Assembly (NCBI GenBank): GCA_002342345.1
Contig: DDPU01000049.1
Coordinates: forward strand, 410 to 7,219
Length of the DNA: 6,810 bases
Source: Verrucomicrobia bacterium UBA2460
Lineage (GTDB): Bacteria > Verrucomicrobiota > Verrucomicrobiia > Methylacidiphilales > Verrucolacustridaceae
Reading direction: 5' to 3'
The translations under genes and the position numbers were made by a program. Positions 1 through 6,031 of the stretch are shown here, piece after piece. Below the pieces are notes generated by a model. The model made no database searches. It saw only the letters and a program-made list of their open reading frames with translations, and had not been told where the DNA came from. Each line of letters starts with the position of its first letter. The first letter of the stretch is position 1.

Positions 1-179
1 GTGAAACCTTCCCAGTGGAACCCCGACTTGGTCTGGTTGAAGGAAAAGACGACCAGCAGGACGATGGGAAGATAAAGGAAAGCGAAAACGAGGGCCGTCC
101 ATCCTCCGCCCAACCAGCGGACCAGGATGGGTCCGTCCGGCAAGCGCCACCCCCAGGTGCGGGTCGAATCGGCAGCCAT
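1..179 (-). CDS. potC: Spermidine/putrescine ABC transporter permease PotC, N-terminal part (runs off the left edge)
   Basis: The first 59 codons of an inner-membrane permease are visible, starting with ATG at 179. After a short, partly charged cytoplasmic leader (about residues 1-27, containing WGWRLPDG) comes one hydrophobic segment (about 28-47, LVFAFLYLPIVLLVVFSF). It is followed by FNQTKSGFHWEGFT, which closely resembles the E. coli PotC sequence FNSSRFGINWQGFT. The YLPI..LVVFSFN signature marks the first membrane helix and periplasmic loop of PotB/PotC-type permeases. The EAA loop that contacts the ATPase lies outside the window. PotC pairs with PotB, PotA and the binding protein PotD to import spermidine and putrescine. 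The gene follows the aldehyde dehydrogenase on the same strand after a 100-bp gap that holds two hairpins, so it may be the distal part of the same transcript or start from its own promoter. No well-spaced Shine-Dalgarno is seen. The family is firm; the exact substrate (putrescine, spermidine or a related solute) is inferred. Confidence 0.85.
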   Translation of the reverse strand, partial: MAADSTRTWGWRLPDGPILVRWLGGGWTALVFAFLYLPIVLLVVFSFNQTKSGFHWEGF

Positions 180-181
180 CA

Positions 182-200
182 GGGAAGTATCATCCTTCCC
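182..200 (-). promoter_or_regulatory. Hairpin just before the potC start codon
   Basis: On the minus strand GGGAAG and CTTCCC pair perfectly (6 bp) around a 7-nt loop, and the hairpin ends 2 nt before the potC ATG. The only purine-rich ribosome-binding candidate, GGGAAGG, forms the 5' arm, so the hairpin would hide it. It could set or modulate potC translation, or be chance in GC-rich DNA. Confidence 0.4.
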
Positions 201-245
201 GAGGCCTCAGGGGGGCAAGATTGTTTGTTGGCAATTCCGCATGGA

Positions 246-272
246 GCCCGGGGGCAGCCGTCCCTGCCGGGC
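246..272 (-). terminator. GC-rich intergenic hairpin after the aldehyde dehydrogenase gene
   Basis: On the transcript, GCCCGGCAG (272-264) pairs with CTGCC plus GGGC (257-253 and 249-246), leaving a 3-nt C bulge and a 6-nt loop. It begins 8 nt after the aldehyde dehydrogenase stop and lies well before potC. No U-tract follows, so it is not a classic intrinsic terminator. It could be a partial terminator, an RNA processing or stability element, or a pause between the enzyme genes and the transporter genes. Confidence 0.4.
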
Positions 273-279
273 ACCGCGA

Positions 280-1698
280 TCAGTTCAACGAGTCCGGGGC
301 CTCCTGAAGGACCTGTTCGTCGGCGGCAAAACGGATGAGGCCGCGGCCGCCGGGATGACGGTTGCCGGAATCCCCCCATCCGCCGAAAGGAAGGGCGGAG
401 GGGGACATCGTTGTCGGGAGGTTGGCGTAAATGTTGGCGGCGTGGAGGTGGTCGGCGAAATGCTCAAAGCTTTTCCGGGAGGTGGTGAAGACCGAGGCGG
501 ACAGGCCGAACGGGACGGCATTGTGGGCGGCGATGGCCGCTTCCTGGCTTTCCACGGGAATCACGTCCATCACCGGGGAGAAAAATTCCGTCCGGGAGCC
601 GGTGTCTCCCAGAAAAGCCGCGGAGGAGGGCCACAGACGGATGCAGGGATCCACGTAATATCCCCGGCGTCCCCCGATCTCGGCATGAATTTTGCCCGGC
701 TCCAAAAACTTCACGCCCGCCGGTGCCGCGAGGGCGGAGCGATAGCGCTCGACGGACCCGGCATTGGCCAACGGGCCCAGCTTTGTCTTTTCGTCCGCCG
801 GCCAACCGGGACGAAAGGGAGAGATCGCGGCGGCCAGTTCCCGGGAGAAAATCGGCAGGACTTTTGCATCGACGAGAACCCGCGAGGTGGCGTTGCAACG
901 CTGACCGCTGGTGAGGCATGCGGACTCGGCCACCATCTGGGCGGCGCGCACCAGGTCGGCGTCGGCAAGAATGACGGAGGCGTTTTTTCCGCCTAGCTCC
1001 AGGGCGATGTCCTTGGTCGGATCAAGGGCGGTGATTTCCGCGAGAAGTCCCCGCCCCGCCGGGACGGAGCCGGTAAAGACGATGGAGCGAACGCGCCGGT
1101 CAAAACAGAGCGTCCGCGCCAGTTCCGTCCCGCCTTGGGCGATTTGCAGCACCCCGGGAGGAAAAAGGGGGGACATCAGGGAGGCGTATCGGGCCGAGAC
1201 CACCGGAGCCATGGGGGACGGTTTGAGAATGACCGGATTTCCGGCGAGCAGATGGGCGGTGGCGGGACCGTGGCTGAGATGGAGGGGCCAGTTGAAGGGG
1301 CCGACGACCAGGCTGGGCCCGCGGGAGCGTTGCCGGATCCGGCTGGGGTAGGGGGCATCGACGGGTTTTTCCTCGGCGAGAAAACGCTCCGCATCGGAGA
1401 TGGCAAAATCAATTTTCGTGACGAGGGCGGCGGCCTCGGCCCGGCATTCGGTGATGGGCTTGCCGATTTCCCGGCAAACGCCCTGGGCCAGTTCCTCCTG
1501 ATGGGACTGCAGGATTTTTTGGGCGGAACGGAGCCTCTCAATGCGTTCCGGAACGGGTGTCTCGCCCCAGCCCCCGGCGGCGGCCGTTGCCGTCGCCAGC
1601 ACGGTTTCCGGCGAAGAGGCGTGCACTTCCGGCAACAGATCGGAGAGATCCGCCGGGTTGGCGTTCCGCCAGGATTTGGGGTCAGCGGCCATGGACAT
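280..1698 (-). CDS. NAD(P)-dependent aldehyde dehydrogenase, AstD-like (succinylglutamate-semialdehyde dehydrogenase family)
   Basis: This is an ALDH-superfamily enzyme of about 472 residues that oxidises an aldehyde to a carboxylate in the cytoplasm. Numbered from ATG 1698, it shows the catalytic Asn136 in GPFNWP, cofactor Lys159 in ILKPS, the FTGS loop, general base Glu234 in ELGGKN, nucleophile Cys268 in SGQRC, and Glu371 in TEFFSPV, so it looks active. The GPFNWPLHLSHG stretch, PFGGWGDSGN and the C-terminus resemble AstD more than GabD or betaine aldehyde dehydrogenases. No astA or astB partner is nearby, so the substrate may differ; 4-aminobutanal or succinate semialdehyde would fit the transaminase. 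The open frame extends upstream to 1818, but those codons lie within the deacylase gene and read as low-complexity Ser/Pro. ATG 1698 (or ATG 1692) is therefore preferred, overlapping the upstream stop by 17 or 11 bp. The first beta-strand found in most ALDHs appears short or missing. No clear ribosome-binding site is seen, so translational coupling is likely. Confidence 0.85.
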   Translation of the reverse strand: MSMAADPKSWRNANPADLSDLLPEVHASSPETVLATATAAAGGWGETPVPERIERLRSAQKILQSHQEELAQGVCREIGKPITECRAEAAALVTKIDFAISDAERFLAEEKPVDAPYPSRIRQRSRGPSLVVGPFNWPLHLSHGPATAHLLAGNPVILKPSPMAPVVSARYASLMSPLFPPGVLQIAQGGTELARTLCFDRRVRSIVFTGSVPAGRGLLAEITALDPTKDIALELGGKNASVILADADLVRAAQMVAESACLTSGQRCNATSRVLVDAKVLPIFSRELAAAISPFRPGWPADEKTKLGPLANAGSVERYRSALAAPAGVKFLEPGKIHAEIGGRRGYYVDPCIRLWPSSAAFLGDTGSRTEFFSPVMDVIPVESQEAAIAAHNAVPFGLSASVFTTSRKSFEHFADHLHAANIYANLPTTMSPSALPFGGWGDSGNRHPGGRGLIRFAADEQVLQEAPDSLN

Positions 1699-2605
1699 CA
1701 AGTGCGGCCCGGAAGGTGCCGAGATGGACGGCGACGACCTTTTCCACGGGCCGGGTGTAACCGCCGGCGAGGGTCCAGGCGACCGGGACCCCGTGGCGGC
1801 GGAAAAAGGAGAAGACATGGCGGTCGCGTGCCTCGAGATCGGCAGCCCCCAGGTTCAGCGGGGAGTAGGGATCGTCGCGCAGCGGGTCGGCGCCGGCCTG
1901 AAAAAGCACCAGATCGGGAGGCCTCGGCTGCAGGAGCCAGGGCAGGTTCTGTTCCAGCACCTCGAGAAGTTGGGGGCCGTCGGTGCCGGCGGGAAGGGCA
2001 ACGGAGAGATGGTTGGGGCCGTCGGGATGTTTCTTTTCCGTCACATCCCGAAAACAGACGTTATTCCAGTAGTCGTTCCCATAGACGGAGAGTTGCCGGA
2101 TCCAGGGGCGGTCCTGAATGAGCTGGGCGGTGCCATTGCCGTAATGCAGATCGAGGTCGAGGACGGCGGCGGTGCGGAGCGCCCCGGCCCGGTACAGTTT
2201 TTCCAGTGCCACGACGAGACCGTTGAAGGTGCAGAAGCCCTCCCCATGTTCGGCGCAGGAGTGATGAAAGCCGCTGGCAACGGCGGCGGCGATTCCGTGG
2301 GATAGGGCGGAGGACGCGGCGGCGGCCACCGCGCCGTTGGTGAGCCGTACGGATTCGTAAAGGCCGGGGACCCAGGGAAATTTCTGGGACTCGGCGAGCG
2401 GGCGGGGTTTCCCCGTCTCGATGGCGCGGATGTAATTGTCGGTGTGGACGCGGAGCAGGTCGGTGCGGGTGACCGGCTCCGGGCGAAGAAGGCGGACACC
2501 GTCGAGCCCGGCAACGCGATCGGCGACGAGCTGGAACTTTTCCATCGGCATGGTGTGGTCGCCGATGGAGGCGGCTTGTCCGGGGTGGTGGAAGGCCTCG
2601 ATCAT
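1682..2605 (-). CDS. Class-IV (HDAC11-like) histone-deacetylase-fold zinc deacylase
   Basis: This 307-residue protein belongs to the arginase/deacetylase fold and hydrolyses acyl-amide bonds with a bound zinc. The active site is complete: His114-His115 in GFHHS, the DLDLHYGNG motif (Asp150, zinc ligands Asp152 and His154), zinc ligand Asp240 in QAGADPL, and transition-state Tyr283 in LAGGYT. The early GDHTMPMEKF segment, FPWVP, and HGEGFCTFN resemble the short bacterial class-IV group related to HDAC11, not the longer acetylpolyamine amidohydrolases or AcuC. There is no signal peptide, so it should be cytoplasmic. The gene starts at ATG 2605, which overlaps the stop of the upstream GNAT gene as ATGA, and its own end overlaps the aldehyde dehydrogenase start. 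Possible substrates are acetylated polyamines, acyl-lysines on neighbouring enzymes, or another N-acyl compound; the sequence does not decide. The fold and catalytic competence are near certain, the physiological role is open. Confidence 0.88.
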   Translation of the reverse strand: MIEAFHHPGQAASIGDHTMPMEKFQLVADRVAGLDGVRLLRPEPVTRTDLLRVHTDNYIRAIETGKPRPLAESQKFPWVPGLYESVRLTNGAVAAAASSALSHGIAAAVASGFHHSCAEHGEGFCTFNGLVVALEKLYRAGALRTAAVLDLDLHYGNGTAQLIQDRPWIRQLSVYGNDYWNNVCFRDVTEKKHPDGPNHLSVALPAGTDGPQLLEVLEQNLPWLLQPRPPDLVLFQAGADPLRDDPYSPLNLGAADLEARDRHVFSFFRRHGVPVAWTLAGGYTRPVEKVVAVHLGTFRAALDVHGR

Positions 2606-3456
2606 GTCCGGGTGGGGGGAATCAAGGGTACCGGAACCGGGCCGTCGGGGTAAGCTTTCCAGTTTTTCCAGAGCGGCTCCATGTCGGCGGGGCGGAAGGT
2701 GTCGGCATACATGGCGTAGAGGTCGCGGATCATCGCCTTGATTTCCGAGGCGGGGGCGGAGGTTTCCACCTCGTGGCCGACGCGGCGGATGATCGGGGTC
2801 ATCGGGATGAAGACATGCCGGCCGCTGGCGTCGATCTCGGCGGGGTCGCGGAAATCTGGCTGGAAGTAGGGAACCACCCGGGGATCCACCTTGAGGTAAC
2901 CGGCCTTTTCGTAGGCGATCAGCCGGATGATGCGGGCTTCGTCCTGGTTGTCGGGAATCTCCATCTCGCCGACAAGCGAAATCGGGGCGTGGAGGGCGTG
3001 CCGGGCGCGGTGGAGGAGCGTGCGGGCGGTCTGGACGGGGAAGGCGCGCATCCAGCCGGCGAGACCGGAGCGGCGGTGGGCGGGATCGATCCAGAGATGG
3101 GAAAGGTGGACGGTGCAGGCGGCGCGTTCCGGGGGCGCGTGGACGATGGCGGTGTAGTCGCGAACGGCGGCGATGCGGTCCTGCGGATCGAGGGCGAGGA
3201 TCATTGCGTAATGGAAGAGGGGCTTGCCCGGCCGGGGTTGGCAGGCGTTCCAGCCAAGCCGGTGTTCGATCACCGGGCGGGTTTCCATTTCGTGGCGTGG
3301 CCCGAACAGCTCGGTGAGCTTGTCAAAGGCACGGGGAAAGAGCGGATCACGGACGGACTCGATCAGATGGAAGCGGATACCGCCGAGATCGGCGGAGGCG
3401 GAGCGCTGGTCTCCGGGGGAGAGGTCTTCGGGAATGAGCTTGGGGGCGTGGATCAA
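2602..3456 (-). CDS. GNAT-family N-acetyltransferase with C-terminal extension, substrate unknown
   Basis: The protein is about 284 residues long. The middle (about 28-200) looks like a GNAT domain: a beta-strand ending in HLSHLWIDP leads into the acetyl-CoA pyrophosphate loop HRRSGLAG (Arg128, Arg129, Gly131, Ala133), and AYEKAGYLKV (about 181-190) matches the usual closing motif. About 85 further residues (200-284) have no assignment I recognise; this tail contains IRDLYAMYADTF and a proline-rich end. GNAT enzymes transfer acetyl or other acyl groups from CoA to amines, such as polyamines, amino acids or protein lysines. It is not AstA: the sequence does not resemble arginine succinyltransferase. 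The start is assigned to TTG 3456, which overlaps the ald stop (TTGA), since the next in-frame Met is residue 57 and would cut the domain. A later non-ATG start cannot be excluded. Its stop overlaps the deacylase start by 4 bp, placing an acyl writer directly before an eraser. Confidence 0.72.
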   Translation of the reverse strand: MIHAPKLIPEDLSPGDQRSASADLGGIRFHLIESVRDPLFPRAFDKLTELFGPRHEMETRPVIEHRLGWNACQPRPGKPLFHYAMILALDPQDRIAAVRDYTAIVHAPPERAACTVHLSHLWIDPAHRRSGLAGWMRAFPVQTARTLLHRARHALHAPISLVGEMEIPDNQDEARIIRLIAYEKAGYLKVDPRVVPYFQPDFRDPAEIDASGRHVFIPMTPIIRRVGHEVETSAPASEIKAMIRDLYAMYADTFRPADMEPLWKNWKAYPDGPVPVPLIPPTRT

Positions 3457-4553
3457 ACGAACGCGGGAGCCTGGTGGGGGATTTTGTGGGCTGCGGCCAC
3501 CGCGGGGCAGGTCAGTTTGCCGTTCTGGACGCTGATTCCGGTGAGGAGTCCGGGTTGGCGCTGGCAGGCGCCGGCGAGTCCCTGGTCGGCGATCAGTTCG
3601 ACAAAAGGATAGGTCACATTGGTGAGGGCCTGGGTGGCGGTGCGGGCGTAGGCGCCGGGCATGTTCGCGACGCAGTAGTGGACGACACCCTCCTCCACGA
3701 AGATCGGGTCATCGTGGGTGGTGGGGCGGGAGGTTTCCGAGCAGCCTCCCTGATCGATGGCGATATCCACGAAGACGCTGCCCGGACGCATCCGCCTGAG
3801 CATGGCCCGATTGACCAGCTTGGGGGCCTTGGCGCCGGGAATGAGCACGGCGCCGATGAGCAGGTCGACGTTGGGGAGAAGTTCGTCGAGATGGGCTTGG
3901 TTGGAAAAGAGGGTGTGGGCGGTGTGCATGGTGATGTCGAGGAAACGCATCCGTTCCAGGTCGACCTCGAGAATGGTGACATCCGCGCCTAGCCCGGTGG
4001 CCATGCGGGCGGCGTTGATGCCGGAGGTGCCGCCGCCGATGACGACGACGCGGCCCGGCAACACGCCGGGGACCCCGCCGAGGAGGACGCCGCTGCCGCC
4101 GCGGTTTTTGGCCAGGAAGTAGGCACCGACGATCACCGACATGCGCCCGGCGATTTCCGACATCGGCTCGAGAAGGGGAAGGCGGCGCCCCTGGGTGACC
4201 ATTTCGTAGGCGACGGCGGTGACGCCGGAGGCGATCAGGGCCTCGGTCAGCTTGAGATCGGCGGCGAGATGGAGGTAGGTGAAGAGGATCTGGTTTTTGC
4301 GGAGCAGGCTGTATTCGGAAGCCAGGGGCTCCTTGACCTTGACGACAAGATCGGCGGCGAAGGCGTCGGCGTGATTCGGGACGATGGTGGCGCCGGCCTG
4401 CTCGTATTCCTTGTCGGGGTAGCCGGAACCGACGCCGGCGTTTTTCTCCACGACCACCTTGTGGCCGCGCTGGATCAGCTGGTAAGCGGCGGAGGGAAGC
4501 AGGGCGACCCTCGCTTCCTGGGTTTTGATTTCCTTGGGAACTCCGATGATCAC
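3453..4553 (-). CDS. ald: Alanine dehydrogenase
   Basis: This cytoplasmic enzyme interconverts L-alanine + NAD+ + H2O and pyruvate + NADH + ammonium. From GTG 4553 it has 366 residues, close to the usual 370 or so, and begins with the family N-terminus IIGVPKEIK. Key residues fall at the expected positions: substrate-binding Arg15 and Lys74 (VKVKEP), catalytic His95 (TYLHLA), the Rossmann motif GGGTSG (173-178) with an acidic residue (Glu196) after the second strand as expected for NAD, Asp267 in AIDQGG, and Asn297 in VANMPG. The frame continues upstream to TTG 4640, but that would add 29 non-family residues across the divergent regulatory region, so GTG is preferred. It is the first gene of the minus-strand block and its stop overlaps the GNAT start. 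Directly opposite lies a pyruvate-dependent transaminase, whose by-product alanine this enzyme could recycle to pyruvate. Confidence 0.93.
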   Translation of the reverse strand: MIIGVPKEIKTQEARVALLPSAAYQLIQRGHKVVVEKNAGVGSGYPDKEYEQAGATIVPNHADAFAADLVVKVKEPLASEYSLLRKNQILFTYLHLAADLKLTEALIASGVTAVAYEMVTQGRRLPLLEPMSEIAGRMSVIVGAYFLAKNRGGSGVLLGGVPGVLPGRVVVIGGGTSGINAARMATGLGADVTILEVDLERMRFLDITMHTAHTLFSNQAHLDELLPNVDLLIGAVLIPGAKAPKLVNRAMLRRMRPGSVFVDIAIDQGGCSETSRPTTHDDPIFVEEGVVHYCVANMPGAYARTATQALTNVTYPFVELIADQGLAGACQRQPGLLTGISVQNGKLTCPAVAAAHKIPHQAPAFV

Positions 4554-4642
4554 AAGACCAGTTTGCCTTGGCGTTGGGCGGCACGCCAGCGGGGAAACGC
4601 GCGGGGGCTGGCGAAACCGGGAAATGCGGAGTAAATTCAAAC
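4554..4642. promoter_or_regulatory. Divergent promoter region between ald and the transaminase, with TGGCG/CGCCA dyads
   Basis: These 89 bp must carry the promoters for both directions. No convincing sigma-70 -35/-10 pair is seen on either strand. Two overlapping inverted repeats are present: TGGCGT (4569-4574) with ACGCCA (4583-4588), spaced by 8 nt, and CGCCAGC (4584-4590) with GCTGGCG (4607-4613), spaced by 16 nt. They share the middle half-site. This pattern suits a dimeric regulator controlling both units, but no regulator gene lies in the window. Confidence 0.45.
4628..4631 (+). promoter_or_regulatory. Ribosome-binding site of the transaminase
   Basis: GGAG lies 11 nt before ATG 4643, slightly farther than ideal. 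It supports this ATG over the in-frame ATG at 4568, which would add 25 low-complexity residues and begin far from any family-like sequence. Confidence 0.5.
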
Positions 4643-5998
4643 ATGCACGAAAAGCTTTCCCCTGCGCGTCTTGAGGAGCTCCGCAAGATGGATCGGGCGC
4701 ACCATCTGCATCCCTTCACCGACCATGCGGCAATGCATCCCACGGGAACCCATGTGATCACCTCCGGCGAGGGGGTTTATCTTTACGGGGAGGAGGGAAA
4801 ACTGCTCGACGGGTTGGCCGGGCTTTGGTGCGTGAATGTCGGTTACGGCCGCAAGGAAATCGCCGATGCGGTTTCGAGGCAGATCCGCGAGCTTTCCTAT
4901 TATCCGAGCTTTTTCAACACCACGACGGAGGCGGCAGTCCTGCTGGCCGACCGGCTGGGTCGGATGGCTCCCGGCAACCTGAAGTATGCGGTCTTCAGCA
5001 ACTCGGGCTCCGAGGCCAACGAAACCGGCCTGAAGATCATCCGCCAGTACCAGATCCTCAAGGGAAAACCGAACCGGACCAAAATTCTCACCCGCAACTA
5101 TGCCTACCACGGGGTGACCTTGGCCACCGCGAGCATGACCGGGTTGCCCAACTGCCAGCAGCCGTTCGGCCTGCCGCTGCCGGGTTTCCTGCATGCGCCG
5201 GCCCCCTACGCCTATGCCGTGGGCAGGGAGAAGGATGCGGAGGCCTACGGACAGGAATGCGTGGCGGAAACCAAAAAGCTGATCGAAAAGGAAGGGCCGG
5301 ACACGATCGGGGCGATGATTCTGGAGCCGGTGCAGGGTGCCGGCGGGGTGATCATCCCTCCGGCGGGTTATCTGGCCGGCATGCGCAAACTGGCGCGCGA
5401 ATACGACATTCTCTTCGTGGCCGACGAGGTGATCAGCGGATTCGGCCGGATGGGGTGCTGGTTCCTCAGTGAAATGTGGGATCTTCAGCCCGACCTGATG
5501 ATTTTGGCGAAGGGCCTGACCAGCGGCTATGTGCCGATGGGGGCGACGATGGTGGCGCAACCGATTGCGGAGGCCCTCATGAAGGGCGGCTACTTTGCCC
5601 ACGGCTTCACCTACACCGGCCATCCGGTCTCGGCGGCGGCGGCACTGGCGAACCTCGACATCATCGAGAAGGAGAAGCTGGTCGAGCGGACGAAGGACAA
5701 GACCGGCCCCTACTTTCAAAAAAAGTTGCGGGAGTTTGCCGGCCACCCGGCGGTGGGCGAGATCCGCGGGATGGGGCTGATCGGGGCGATGGAACTGGTG
5801 CCGAAGGGTGGAAGGAAAGAGCTCAAGCCCGGCATGAACCTCGGAATTCTCGGTGCGGCCAAGGTAAGGAGCGAGGGGGCGATCGTCCGCGGAATCCGCG
5901 ATCTCCTGGCCTTCTCGCCTCCCCTGGTGATCACCGAGCCGCAGATCGACGAGATGTTTGCCTCGGTGCGGCGGGGGATCGACAAGCTTTGGGATTAG
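4643..5998 (+). CDS. Class-III PLP transaminase, SpuC-like putrescine/polyamine:pyruvate aminotransferase
   Basis: At 451 residues it matches the length of Pseudomonas SpuC. Family marks run along its whole length: DRAHHLHPFTD near the N-terminus, LAGLWCVNVGYG (58-69), the phosphate-binding SGSEAN (121-126), YHG (155-157), LEPVQGAGG (228-235), Asp261 in ADEVISGFGR, PLP Schiff-base Lys290 in LAKGLTSGY, GFTYTGHP (321-328), and Arg416 before SPPLVI, matching the flipping arginine of omega-transaminases. SpuC-type enzymes move the terminal amino group of putrescine or related amines to pyruvate, making an aminoaldehyde and L-alanine. The gene is transcribed away from ald and ends 33 bp before the convergent plsC. 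The PotC permease and aldehyde dehydrogenase nearby support a polyamine role. Close relatives use beta-alanine, GABA or taurine, so the exact donor is inferred; pyruvate as acceptor is the safer part of the call. Confidence 0.88.
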   Translation: MHEKLSPARLEELRKMDRAHHLHPFTDHAAMHPTGTHVITSGEGVYLYGEEGKLLDGLAGLWCVNVGYGRKEIADAVSRQIRELSYYPSFFNTTTEAAVLLADRLGRMAPGNLKYAVFSNSGSEANETGLKIIRQYQILKGKPNRTKILTRNYAYHGVTLATASMTGLPNCQQPFGLPLPGFLHAPAPYAYAVGREKDAEAYGQECVAETKKLIEKEGPDTIGAMILEPVQGAGGVIIPPAGYLAGMRKLAREYDILFVADEVISGFGRMGCWFLSEMWDLQPDLMILAKGLTSGYVPMGATMVAQPIAEALMKGGYFAHGFTYTGHPVSAAAALANLDIIEKEKLVERTKDKTGPYFQKKLREFAGHPAVGEIRGMGLIGAMELVPKGGRKELKPGMNLGILGAAKVRSEGAIVRGIRDLLAFSPPLVITEPQIDEMFASVRRGIDKLWD

Positions 5999-6005
5999 GG
6001 CGGGC

Positions 6006-6024
6006 GGCTCGGGACAACCGAGCC
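6006..6024. terminator. Hairpin between convergent transaminase and plsC genes
   Basis: GGCTCGG and CCGAGCC form a perfect 7-bp stem with a 5-nt loop, 8 nt after the transaminase stop and 8 nt beyond the plsC stop. It could act for both directions. Neither side has a run of T, so strong intrinsic termination is not assured. Confidence 0.5.
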
Positions 6025-6031
6025 TGACGGG

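Noticed and set aside
201..208. GAGGCCTC palindrome before potC
   Set aside because: An 8-bp palindrome is expected by chance in GC-rich DNA and has no supporting context.
127..996. Long plus-strand open frame opposite the aldehyde dehydrogenase
   Set aside because: The translation is Gly/Arg-rich with no family motifs, and the opposite strand encodes a complete ALDH. Such antisense frames are expected in GC-rich DNA.
1699..1818. N-terminal extension of the aldehyde dehydrogenase by 40 residues
   Set aside because: It is Ser/Pro low complexity, lies within the deacylase coding sequence, and has no match to ALDH N-termini.
1135..2305. Two long overlapping plus-strand frames (1135-2121 and 1541-2305) opposite the aldehyde dehydrogenase and deacylase
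   Set aside because: Low-complexity translations (Gly, Arg, Pro) without motifs; both opposite-strand genes have intact catalytic residues.
1682..2605. Calling the deacylase an acetylpolyamine amidohydrolase (AphA)
   Set aside because: The polyamine context is tempting, but its short length and class-IV-like segments (MPMEKF, FPWVP, HGEGFC) fit the HDAC11-like group better.
2773..3992. Plus-strand frames opposite the GNAT and alanine dehydrogenase genes
   Set aside because: They are Gly/Val/Asp-rich mirror frames of coding DNA with no recognisable domain or ribosome-binding site.
4554..4640. Alternative TTG start for alanine dehydrogenase at 4640
   Set aside because: The added 29 residues precede the conserved family N-terminus IIGVPKEIK and would occupy the whole divergent promoter region.
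3709..4761. Minus-strand 350-codon frame overlapping ald
   Set aside because: An Arg/Pro/His-rich shadow in another frame of ald; it also runs into the divergent transaminase gene.
4637..5746. Minus-strand 369-codon frame opposite the transaminase
   Set aside because: The plus strand encodes a full-length class-III transaminase with all motifs; the antisense product resembles nothing and is rich in Arg, His and Gly.
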